Origin: Datisca glomerata
Taxonomy: Eukaryota; Streptophyta; Magnoliopsida; Cucurbitales; Datiscaceae
Direction of reading: 5' to 3'
NCBI GenBank assembly: GCA_003255025.1
Contig: QANY01013163.1
Location: 658,731-722,730, forward strand
Length of the DNA: 64,000 bases
Shown here one piece after another: positions 14,021 through 24,119 of this stretch. Under the pieces are notes generated by a model. The model was not told where the DNA came from and did not search any database. It was given only the letters and a program-made list of their open reading frames with translations. Each line of letters opens with the position of its first letter. Position 1 is the stretch's first letter. Both the position numbers and the translations under genes were made by a program.

Positions 14021-14415
14021 TGATAGAGAGAGATGAGAGTAGGAGATGGAGGGAAAGAGTAAGAGAAGGGAGAGAGAAAGAAAGTGTTAGAGAGAAAGAG
14101 AGAGTGTGTGACATAGAGAGATAAAGAGAGATAAAGAAAGAGAGTATTGAGATAGTGAGAGATTGAGACAAAGAGATAAAGAAAGAGTGAGAGAGAGAGA
14201 TAGCGGGCGAGAGTGAGTCAGATAGAGAGAGGGGGAGAGAAAGCGTGAGAGAGTGAGTGAGAGATAGAGAGAGCGAGAGAGAGTGTGAGAAGGAAACATA
14301 GAGAGAGGGGGGAGAGAGGAGAGAGAGTAGGAGTGGGAGAGAGTAAGAGTGAGGAGAGAGAGAGTGTGTGTGTGTGTGAAAGAGAGTGTGTGTGAGAGTG
14401 TGTGTGTGTGTGTGA

Positions 14416-14451
<36 letters not shown>

Positions 14452-14764
14452 GAGACAGAGAGATAAAGAATGGGTGAGAGAGAGAGAGCAAATCGAGAGA
14501 GTGAGTGTGTGAGAGAGAGAGGGGATGGAGAGAGAGTGATAGAGAGAGCGAGAGAGAGAGAATGTGTGTGGGTGGGGAGTGGGAGACAGAAAGATATTGA
14601 AAGAGAGGGAAAGAGAGAGAGACACACTAAGAGACTGAGAAACTGAGAGAGAAGGGAGATAGAGATATGTGCATATATATATATATATATTTATAGAGAG
14701 AGTATGAGAGTGAGAGAGAGAGTGATAGAGTGAAGAGAGAGAAAGTAGGAGAGAGAGAGGGGTG

Positions 14765-15495
14765 ATGAAGATGTATATATGTATATATATCCATATATTA
14801 GAAAGATACACAAAAGGAGTAAGAAAGAGAAAGAACATGAGGCAAAGAATGTGGGAGTAGGAGAGAGAAAAAGATTGAGAGAAAGAGAAAGAGAGAGAGA
14901 GAGAGTGAGAGAGATGAGAGAGGGTGAGTGAAAGAGAGTGATAGAGAGAGAGAAAGAGAGAGAGAGAGAGAGGAGAGTGTAGGAGATGGATGAAGAGAGT
15001 GAGAGAGGGAGTGAGAGAAAGAGAGCAAGAGATATATACATATATATATATAGTGTGTGTGTGTGAGAAAAGTAGTGTGAGAGAGGGAGTCAGAGAGATA
15101 AAGAAAAAGTGAGAGAGAGAGAGTATGTGAGAGAGAGTGAGTGAGAGATAGGATGGGATAGATATATATTAGTGAGAAAGAGAGAGAGAGAGGGAGAGAA
15201 AGCAGGAGAGCGATAGGGGGGATGGAGATGTATATATGTATATTTATCCATATATTAGAGAGAGATACACAAAGGGAGTAAGAAAGAGAGAGAACATGAG
15301 GCAGAGAATGAGTGAGTAAGAGAGAGAAAAAGATTGAGAGAGAGAGAGAAAGAGAGAGAGAGATGAGAGAGGGAGAGTGAGTGAAAGAGAGAGAAAGAGA
15401 GAGAGAGACAGAGAGAGAGGAGAATGTAGGAGATGGATGAAGAGAGTGAGAGAGGGAAGTGGGAGAGAAAGAGAGGGAGTGAGAGAGAGAGCAAG

Positions 15496-15531
<36 letters not shown>

Positions 15532-15532
15532 T

Positions 15533-15574
<42 letters not shown>

Positions 15575-15690
15575 CAAAGAGATAAAGAAAGAGTGAGTGA
15601 GAGAGCAAGCGAGAGAGAGTGTGAGAGAGGGAGTCAAAGAGATAAAGAAAGAGAGAGAGAGAGTATATGAGAGATAGGACGGGATAGATA
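14765..15690 (+). repeat. ~460-bp tandem duplication in GA block
   Basis: The segment starting GATGTATATATGTATAT, followed by ATCCATATATTAGA and then GAACATGAGGCA.AGAATG, is present at about 14768 and again at about 15227. Each copy continues through the same order of GA variants, GTGTGTGT runs and a GATAGATATATATTAG island. The non-GA words make chance similarity unlikely. Confidence 0.7.
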
Positions 15691-17433
15691 TATATTAGTG
15701 AGAAAGAGAGAGAGAAAGAGAGAGAGGATTTACGAGAGAGAGCTAGAGAGAAGATAAAGAAGAGAGTGAGAAGAAGAGAGAGAGATAGAGAGAGCGAGAG
15801 AGAGAGCAAGAGAGAGTAGGAGAGAGGGGGAAGAGAGAGTGAGAGAGTAAGATATAGATATTAGATAGAGATACACAGAGAGAGTAAGAGAGAGAGAACA
15901 TGAGAGAGAGTGAGAGAGTAAGATATATAGAGAGAGAAGTGAGGGATAGAGAGAGAGATTGAAAGAGCGTGATAGAAAGAGAGGGAGAGAGAGGAGAGAG
16001 TAGGAGAGGAAGGGAGAAAGAGAGAAAGGGGAGCGAGAGAGAGAGTAGGAGAGGGAGAGATATAATGAGAGAGGAGAGAGAAATAGAGAGAGAGAGTAGA
16101 GAAAGAGAGAGAGACGAGAGACAGATATATGTATGTATGTATATATTTATTTATTTATGGGGAGAGAGATTAAGAAAGTAAGAGAGAGAGTATGTGAGAG
16201 TGTGAGAGAGAGAGGGAGAGAGACCGAGAGAGAGAGAGATAGAGAGACCGAGAGAGAGAGAGATGGAGAGGGAGAGAGATAGTGAAAGGGGAGAGAGAGA
16301 GGTGCGAGAGAGAGATAGGGAGAGAGAGGGAGGAATATACACACATACGCACACACAGAGATATATTAGATAGAGATACATAGAGAGAGTAAGAGAGAGA
16401 AGAGAGATTAAAAGAGAGTAATAGAGAGAGTGATAGAGGAGAGAGTAGGAGAGGGATGGATTGAGAAAGGGGATAGAGAGAGAAAGAGCGAGATAGGGAG
16501 AGTGTGAGATAAAAAGAGGGGGAGAGGGAGAGAGAGGGAGAGGGAGAGAGAGAGATAGAGAGTGATAGAGAGACAGAGATAGAGAGAGTAGGAGAGCGAG
16601 ACAGATAGCATGAGAGAGAGGAGAGAGAGTGATAGAGAGATAGAGAGAGAATAGGAGAGCGAGGGAGAGAGGGGGAGAGTGAGAGAGAGAGTAGGAAAGA
16701 GTAAGAGAGAGGGCAGGAGAGAGAAAGAGACAAACAGAGAGAGATCGAGAGAGAGAGATAGAGAGTGAGTGTTTGAGAGAGATGGGGTGGGAGAGAGAAA
16801 TAGAGAGAGAGAGGGAGGGAGGAAGAGAGTGAGAGAGGAAGGGAGGGAGAGAGGTAGAGAGAAAGAGAGAGAGTGTGAGAGAGGGAGATAGAGAGATAGA
16901 GAAAGAGTGAGAGAGAGTGGGGGGAGAGTCAGAGAGAAAGAGAGAAATAGAGAGAGTAGGAGAGAGAGAATGAGAGAGAGAGGGAGGAAGATATATATAT
17001 ATATACACACACACACACATATAATAGAGAGATATGCACAGAGAGAGTAAGAGAGATAGAGAGTAGGAGAGAGATAGTGTGGAGAGAGAGAGACAGAGAG
17101 AGTGTGAAAGAGAGTAATAGAGAGAGAGAGACGAGAGAGTAGGAAAGGGAGGGAGAGAGTGAGAGTGTAGAGAGAGAGAGAGAGAAAGAGAGGGAGAGGG
17201 AGAGGGAGATAGAGAGTGTGTGCTAGCGATAGAGAGAGATAGGGAGGAAAATATATATATACATACATATATTATAGAGAGACACACAGAGAGAGTAAGA
17301 GAGAGAGAATGAGAGAGTAAGAGAGTGTGTAAGAGAGGGAGAGAGATAGAGAGAGAGAGAATGAGTGTGTGAGAGAGGGGGGATGGAGAGAGAGCGGAAA
17401 TGAGAGAACGAGAGAGAGACTGAGTGAGTGAGC

Positions 17434-17465
<32 letters not shown>

Positions 17466-17559
17466 GAGAGTATGAGAGTAAGAGAGATAATGAGAGAGAG
17501 GGGAGAGAGATAGAGAGAACCTGTTTGATCAATGCCCTAAAAATCCAGCTTAAATGAAT

Positions 17560-18010
17560 TTTGTGGGGAATTTTAGCAGAAATAGCTAAGGCAATAAGAA
17601 TTACAACCCCTACTCTAACACATATAATCTAGGGTGGGGCATTATCCAAACTTTTCATGGACCAACCAACATCAAAATGCAGGAACATCACAACAGAAGT
17701 AAAACTATCCTCCTTGATTTGCACCTCATCAAGCTCAATTTTAGAAACCTGTTTCTGCGCAACCTAGCAATTTGGAAAGCCCTTTGAAGAAGTATATGGT
17801 GAAAATGATTATGTGATAGAAAATCAATCAGCATTAATTTGGAGCCAAGCAGTCACATTGAGAAACTTGGAAAATCAAATGGGACAGTTAGCCAGTGCAC
17901 TTAACTCAAGACCCTAAGGATCTTTGCCAAGTAATACTGAAATTCCAAGAAGAAAGGTAATGAACACTACAAAGCCATTCAGTTGAGGAGTGGAAAAGTT
18001 ATATCTTAGC
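17560..18010 (+). pseudogene. gag C-terminal remnant (Athila-like)
   Basis: Translations in shifting frames give NPYSNTYNLGW, then after a frameshift SQAVTLRNLENQMGQLASAL and SRP followed by a stop, then GSLPSNTE. These correspond to the spacer and C-terminal part of plant Athila-type Gag, before protease. The capsid part is missing on the left, where the sequence turns into GA repeat. Stops and frameshifts are frequent. Confidence 0.7.
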
Positions 18011-18129
18011 CTGATAAGCCTGGAAGCATAGAAAATGGAGAATCTAGCTCAAATAAAAACACAGTTGAACCAGTTGACAAGGCACCTCAAGATTTAGTGC
18101 CAAAAGTTCATGATGAGCTAGTGGTTGAA

Positions 18130-18960
18130 ATTAAAAGAACTGCACCACCATTTCCTTAGAGACTTCAGAAGAAAAAAGATGGATAGGCAGTTTAGCAATT
18201 TCTTGGACATGTTAAAACATCTTCATATCAACATACCTCTGGTAAAAGCTCTGCAGCAAATGTCACAAACTATTTGAAATTCATGAAAGACATACTCACT
18301 AAGTGGTGAAGATTGGGAGAATTTGAGACAATAGCATTAACTCAAGAATATAGCCTGATTCTTCAAAGCAAGATTCCTCCAAAGTTGAAAGATCCAGGGA
18401 GCTTCAGAATACCATGTACTCTTGGTAACATTTAGCGTGGGAGAGCACTATATGATTTGGGAGTAGGGATCAAACCCATGCCCTTATCTGTGTTCAAGAA
18501 ATTAGGGATAGGAGAGGCTAGACCTACCACCATCACACTGTAGTTAGCTGACATTTCTTATGTATATTGTGAAGGAAAGATTGAAGATGTATTGGTCAAG
18601 GTAGACGAGTTCATCTTTCTTTCAGATTTCATCATTTTGGATTATGAGGCAAATAAAGAAGATTCCCTCATATTGGGAAGACCTTTCTTGGCCACATGAA
18701 GAACTATAATAGATGTGAAAAAGGGGGAGTTAACCATGTGAGTTAATGACTAGGAGATCACATTTAATATGTTCAATGCAATGAAATACCCAGATGAAGA
18801 AGTGGAGAAATGTGCAGTAGTATCAATAATCAATGTTGTAGTAATGGACAGTTTAAGCAGACACTACAAGTCAAGCAAGTTGCCAGAGTTAAAAATAGAA
18901 GAGCTCAGCACAAATGAAAACAATGATGATGAAGTAGAGATAACTTGGCTGAATTAGGAG
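18130..18960 (+). pseudogene. Retropepsin-like protease remnant
   Basis: One frame, interrupted by stops (for example at 18433, 18541 and 18697), reads through the protease of the element. The catalytic-loop region reads ALYDLGVGI with the aspartate codon at 18454-18456. Then come PMPLSVFKKLG, EDVLVKVDEFIF and ILGRPFLAT. The loop differs from the usual DLGAS-like form. The last part (18769-18957, ending before RT) is the acidic linker. It would cleave Gag-Pol in an intact element; this copy cannot be made as one protein. Confidence 0.75.
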
Positions 18961-19029
18961 AAAAACAATTAAGATGTGGAAGATAGATTGAGTCTTTACA
19001 ACTTTCAGAAAGAACATTCAAGCCATCTT

Positions 19030-20010
19030 TACCTTCAGTGAAAGAACCACCATCGTTGGAGCAAACCTCTACCTGCCACCTAAAATATGCCTATTTAGGA
19101 GAAGACAACACCTTGCCTATATTTATTTCATCTTCGTTGAGTAATGATCATTATAAGAAATTGCTAGAGGTGTTGGGGAAGTACAAGAGATTAATAGGTT
19201 GGCAAATGTCAGATATTAAAGGAATAAGTCCTTCTTTGTGCATGCATAAAATACTGCTGGAAGAAGGATGCAAGAACTCCATTGAGCAATAGAGAAGATT
19301 GAACCCAATCATGAAAGAGGTAGTGAAAAAAGATATTATCAAGTGGCTTGTGCTGGAGTCATTTATCCAATCTCAAACAGTTCTTGGGTTAGTCCAATGT
19401 AGTGTGTACCTAAGAAGGGAGGATTGACAGTAGCCGCTAACAAACAAAATGAATTAATACCCACTTTAACAGTCATAGGCTGGAGGGTATGTATAGATTA
19501 CATGAAGCTAAAAAAAGCAACCGGGAAGGATCATTTTCCTCTGCCGTTTATAGATCAGATTGTGGATATCTTGGATTGAAAATAATTTTACATCTTTCTT
19601 GATGGCTATTGAGGTTACAACTAGATTGCCATAGCTCTTGAAGACCAAGAGAAGACTACATTCACCTACCCTTATGGCACATTATCTTTTAGACGGATGC
19701 CTTTTGGTCTGTGCAATGCTCCAGCCACATTCCAAAGATATATGATGACCACTTTCACTGATATGGTGGAACACACATTAGTGGGATTTATGGATGATTT
19801 TATGTGTTTGGTGAGTCATATGTTGCATGCTTATCTAACTTAGAGAGAGTCATAGAAAGATGTCAAGAAACGAACCTTGTTCTGAATTGGGAAAAATGTC
19901 ATTTTATGGTTCAAGAAGGGATAGTATTAGGCCATAGAGTCTCTTTTAAGGGGATAGAGGTTGACAAAGCTAAAGTTGAGGTTATTGAAAAAGTAACCCC
20001 TCCATCATAA
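19030..20010 (+). pseudogene. Reverse transcriptase remnant (Athila-like)
   Basis: The reading begins with a PSLEQTSTCHLKYAYLGED linker and continues through GWQMSDIKGISPSLCMHKILL, WRVCIDY, KDHFPLPFIDQ, RRMPFGLCNAPATFQR and the active-site box FMDDF (19787-19801). Directly after the box a one-base shift moves the frame to FGESYVACLSNLE and the thumb region ending KAKVEVIEKVTPPS. Several stops lie upstream. The two active-site aspartates are kept, but the frame is broken. Confidence 0.85.
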
Positions 20011-20800
20011 GGCAAAGGCATTATGTTTTTTTATGTCATGCTAGATTTTAAAGAAGATTCATAAAAGATTTTTGCAAAAACTTCAAAACCTCTTTGCATG
20101 CTGTTAGAACATAATGGATCTTTTGACTCCAATTCTGACTGTATGAATGAATTATTGACACTGAAAAAGGCTTTAATCTCTGAACCTTTAATTTTAGCCC
20201 TAATTGGGAGTTACCATTTGAGCTAATATGTGATGTAAGTGATTTTGCAGTAGGAGCAGTGCCAGGATAAAGAAAAGTCAAAGTTTTTCATTCAATTTAC
20301 TATGCAAGCAGAACTCTAAATGATGCATATTTAAATTATACTACTACTAAAAAAGAGTTGCTTGCTATAGTTTTTGCCTTTGAAAAATTCCGGTATTACT
20401 GCATTTGCACCAAAGTCACAGTATTCACAGATCATTCAACAGTCAAGTACTAATTGCAAAGAAGGTTGCTAAGCCACATTTGATAAGATGGATCCTACTT
20501 CTTCAAGAATTTGATCAGAAGATAAAAGATAGAAAAGGAACTAAGAACCAGGTTACTGATCATTTATCTAGGTTAGAGACAGAAGCTCAGCCCGATGTAA
20601 ATATTGCTATAAGAGAGGCTTTCCCAGATGAGCAGCTCCTTGCAGTGTCATTGGTGAATGCTCCATGGTTTGCTGACATAGCAAATTTCTTAGCTACTGG
20701 TATGGTGCCCCAAGATTTTAATGCCCAAGAGAAAAAAAGTTTCCTTCAACAAGTTAAAACTCATTTTTGGGATGATCCATTTCTATATAAATAAAGACCA
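20010..20800 (+). pseudogene. RNase H remnant and linker
   Basis: After a degraded connection region the sequence reads [48 protein letters not shown] and VFTDHS in one frame. It then shifts to [20 protein letters not shown] and VTDHLSRLE. This is the RNase H of plant Ty3/gypsy elements with the DVSD, KKE and TDHS active-site neighbourhoods visible. The 129-residue frame at 20405-20794 is the surviving RNase H tail plus the acidic linker towards integrase. Confidence 0.8.
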
Positions 20801-21890
20801 GATCAATTGTTTAGGGGGTATGTACCAGAAGAAGAAGTACACGAAATTTTAAATCAGTGTCATTCTTCTTCTTATAGTGGACACTTTGGAGGTTCAAGAA
20901 CTGCTGCCAAAGTATTACAATCTGGATACTGCTAGCCTACCTTGTTTAGGGATGCTTATCAAGTGGTAAAAGCATGTGATAAGTGTCAAAGATCTGGAAA
21001 CATTTCAAAGAGGAATGAAATGCCCTTAACCAACATCTTGGATGTGGAACTTTTTTATGTGTGAGGTGTAGATTTCATGGGACATTCCCCCTTCATTTGG
21101 GAACCTTTACATATTGGTGGTAGTGGATTATGTTTCCAAATGGGTAGAAGCTATAGCATTAATAACCAATGATGCTAAGTCGGTGGTGAAGTTCCTCTAA
21201 AAGAACATCTTCACAAGATTTGAGACTCCTATAGCTCTTATCAGTAATGAGGGAATACATTTTTGCAACAAAATATTCGAGGGATTGCTGGCCAAGTATG
21301 GAGTTAAGCATAGAATTGCTATAGCATCTCAAGCAAGTGGTCAAGTGAAGGTGCCCATTAGGGAAATCAAGAGGATTTTAGAGAAAGTGGTAAATCCCAT
21401 TAGAAAGCACTGGTCACTTAAGCTTGATGATGCATGGGGAGCCTACATAAATGCTTATAAAATACCTTTGGGGATGTCTCCCTATAGGTTGGTTTTTGGA
21501 AAAGCTTATCATCTTCCCCTATAATTGGACTATAAAGCATTTTGGGCAGTAAAGAACTTGAATTTGGAGTTAACTGACGTTGGAAAGAAGAGAGCCCTAC
21601 AATTGACTAATTGGAAGAATTAAGGCTATTTTCATATGAGAATGTTAAATTGTATAAAGAGAAAACCAAAAAATGGTATGACAAAAGGATAGTCCCTAGA
21701 GAATTAAGGCTTGGAGATAGATTATTATTGTTTAATTCTAGATTAAAGCTTTTTCCTAGAAAGCTTAAATCTAGGTGGTCAGGCCCTTTTAAGCTACTCA
21801 AGATCGACCCCCATGGTGCAGTAGACTTGCAAGAGGAGAAATCAGGCAGGGAATGCAAAGTTAAAGGCCAGAGAGTGAAATTGTACTAGG
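20800..21890 (+). pseudogene. Integrase remnant with altered catalytic residues
   Basis: The zinc-binding region (HFGGSRTAAKVLQSGY, then CDKCQRSGNISKR) is followed by the core [22 protein letters not shown] and the YGVKHRIA region. The C-terminal domain reads WYDKRIVPRELRLGDRLLLFNSRLK and ends near VKLY at 21886. The first catalytic Asp (VDFMG) remains. The second position reads ISNEG with Asn at 21246-21248. The Glu region reads GQVK with Lys at 21348-21350, where the family has Glu. Stops occur at several points. It is clearly inactive. Confidence 0.82.
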
Positions 21891-23598
21891 AAAATGATGG
21901 AGGCTTGAAGAAAGTATCTATCAACCTAAGAGAACCGTGAAAATAGTGGTTAAGTCAAGCTTATGACTATAACTCAAGCGCTTTTTGGAGGCACCCCAAG
22001 AATAATTTAAATTCTTTGCATAGTAGCATTAGTTTATCCTAGATGAATATAGTTGCAAATTTCATTATTGCTTTGTTGTAAATATTTGAATTGTTTTATT
22101 AGAATTGCAAGCTATCTTAGGATTAAAATTACTTTAATACTTGCATGCTTTTGCTTAGGTTTAGGGTGTTCTACAGCAAGCTGCTAACTTTATGCAGTAC
22201 CAAGAGTTTTTAAAATATCACATTCTGGGAATACACTAAGTAGAGAGATCTGGCAATTCGAGAAGCTCTGCAAGCAAACTTTTCAAAGCCCTTAAGATCT
22301 TTTCCTACATTCCTCTGAATCACTATTTTAGCACTAGAAGGACACACATGATGATGGTGAGGAAAATAGTTAGTAGCATCATGATGCAAGAGAAGAGGAT
22401 CAAGAAGCTAGAGTCAGGATATACCTTGAGAAAGAATTGCAAGAAGAAGCTCATGAAATAGAAAAAGTAGGGGAGTTAGAGAATGAAAAAAGCTTTTTCT
22501 GAGAGAGAAGAAGATTTAGTTGAAAGTGGAGAAGAGAGAGAAGTAGAGGATAAAGTAGAAGAGTTATGAGAAGTTGAGACAACAAAGAACTTGGAAGCAT
22601 TTTTAGATAGGGTAATTGAGGAAGTAAAAAAGAGTATGTAAAAGGAGGCAGTGGTAGAAGAAGTGAGAAAGAGGAATCAAAGTCACCTAAGAAGACCCAA
22701 GATAAGGGTAAAAGAAAAATACTCACCCCTAGCTCTGAAACAAGATCAAAGAAAAAGGCAGAGCCTAAAACAAAGGCTAAAGGAAAAGAGGTAGCAAAGA
22801 AAGATGAAGCAGTAACCCTAACACATGCCAAAAGCACTAAGAAGAAGCAGAAAGTAATAAGGAGCCCAAAGAGGCAGGTGATCTCATAGATCAAATTGAA
22901 TAAGTGGAAAAGTATTTGTCTGAGCTTAGGGAGGCCTCCAAAAAGAAGGATGGCCTATGGAGCTCTTTAAAGCATTAAGAAGCTTGGATTTGCTGCAGCA
23001 ACTGGCTACAATAGCTGGCTACAATAGCTGGCTACAGTAGCAACGGGAGTACTCTTTCTTTCCTCTCTTCCTTAATTTATAATCTGGTGAACAATTTTCC
23101 TTTGTGAACATTTTTTAGAATTGGCAGTGAGGGCACTATCTCATTTAAGTTTAGGGGGAAATGATTGGCTCTTTTCCTTTTTATTAGTAGTTTTTTATTA
23201 ACTTTTGGTTGGTGCCAGCTAGTTGTGTTTGAGCATGCTTGATATGTAACCTAGCACTAATTTGCATTATCCTTCACAAAATATATGCATTATATATATA
23301 TAAAAGAAGCAACAAATTAATCAACTTTAGTATGCTGAATTTAGATTCTTAGGCAAATTCCCTCAATAATTTGCACTTAGGAGCATAGTTAGTTGCTTTA
23401 AGAGTCTTGGATATTTTAAGTTCAAATGAGGCTTTAAGCTTTGAGCTAGGCCTACTTTATGCTGCATGCTATTGGAAAAAAAGATAAGTTTGGGGGAGGG
23501 AATCAAATGCTTGTTAAAAATCTTTTTATGCTAGCTGCTCAAAAGATAATAATCCTTTGGCTTAGAATTTTTTTTGCGCAAATGAAGTAGAGAGCTCC
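21891..23598 (+). other. 3' region of the Athila-like element: charged ORF remnant and polypurine tracts
   Basis: Just after integrase comes AAGCGCTTTTTGGAGGCACC, the start of a long non-pol region. At about 22450-22900 a Lys/Glu-rich coding remnant with many stops occupies the place where Athila elements carry an env-like or accessory ORF; I cannot identify it. At 22999-23040 the unit TGGCTACAATAGC is repeated three times. Two polypurine tracts are seen. AGGGGGAAA (23153-23161) is followed by TGATTGG, and GGGGGAGGGAA (23492-23502) precedes TCAAATGCTTG. Either could mark the 3' LTR start. A complete LTR is not found. Confidence 0.6.
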
Positions 23599-24119
23599 TG
23601 TAACGCCCCGATCTTTGAGGGTTAAACATATGTGCAATTTCATAATTCTAAAATCCCCAATTCGAAAGAAGTCCTAATTTTGAGAAAATCCCCAAATTGA
23701 AATTATTAATTTACCCATGATAGGAAATCCTTGACCTTAAATAGCGGAAGTATTAAACTTATCCATGATCAGAATCTAAATCATTAAATAGCGGAACCAA
23801 TAAAGTGTCTTAAAATTCATAATTAATAAAACCTCAAAAAACTGAATTAAACTCTGCAATAAAGTCAAAACTTGAAATCCATAATTTATGAATCTTTCAC
23901 TCATTCTAATTCCTGGAAAAACATAACGTAAAATAAATTACTTAAATAACTGAGTTTAACAAAAAATGCTTTCCCAAGTTTTAAATCAAATCATAAACTT
24001 AAAACATGAATTCCTCTAATCCAACTGGATATGACAGTCTCCCATTCATGTTGCTCGCCATCACCCGCCTGCATCATAAACAACAATTGGGGAATGAGTA
24101 TTTTAAAATACTCAGTAAG
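23599..24119 (+). mobile_element. LTR-like fragment starting TGTAACGCCCCGA
   Basis: A block of distinct sequence begins TGTAACGCCCCGATC, a start often seen in LTRs of plant retrotransposons. It is AT-rich and non-coding and ends near the palindrome TGAGTATTTTAAAATACTCA (24095-24114) followed by GTAAGC. It lies exactly between the Athila-like 3' region and a truncated LINE. No target duplication is visible because the two flanks belong to different elements. It could be a solo LTR or a fragment. Confidence 0.4.

Larger units (their letters stand above)
1139..17518 (+). repeat. Giant GA-rich purine block with AT islands
   Basis: About 16.4 kb in which the plus strand is almost entirely A and G, mostly GA dinucleotides mixed with GGGAGA, GAAAGA, GTGTGT and GAGTGA variants. 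It is not a pure microsatellite. About 45 short islands of alternating AT, usually in a context like GAAG(AT)nACATATATTAGAGAGAGATACA, recur every 100-500 bp. The right flank of the island (TTAGAGAGAGATACATAG) is more conserved than the GA filler, which points to an old complex repeat that decayed or expanded. Segmental duplications occur inside. The long Leu/Ser-rich frames on the minus strand and the Arg/Glu frames on the plus strand are products of composition. Known protein ligands of such DNA in plants are the GAGA-binding BBR/BPC factors; any such role here is inference. Confidence 0.95.
17519..23598 (+). mobile_element. Decayed Ty3/gypsy retrotransposon, Athila-like, 5'-truncated
   Basis: The domain order is gag C-terminus, protease, reverse transcriptase, RNase H, integrase and a charged 3' region, all plus strand. 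This is the Ty3/gypsy order. The conserved wording, such as ILGRPFLAT after the protease and RRMPFGLCNAPATFQR in RT, is of the plant Athila type. The 5' LTR and most of gag are absent because the GA block ends directly against gag. Many in-frame stops and at least three frameshifts make it inactive. The 3' end is interrupted at a TGTAACGCCCC sequence. Confidence 0.88.

Noticed and set aside
1736..17000. Plus-strand Arg/Glu-rich frames in the GA block
   Set aside because: Same cause: GAGAGA translates to Glu-Arg repeats. No conserved start or domain.
1416..17532. Long minus-strand reading frames rich in Leu, Ser and Tyr/Ile (up to about 780 codons)
   Set aside because: They are translations of CT-rich DNA with TA islands; frames overlap in all phases and have no domain or codon pattern.
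23270..23305. TATA-rich word near 23290 as a host promoter
   Set aside because: It lies in the non-coding 3' region of a dead retrotransposon with no gene downstream.
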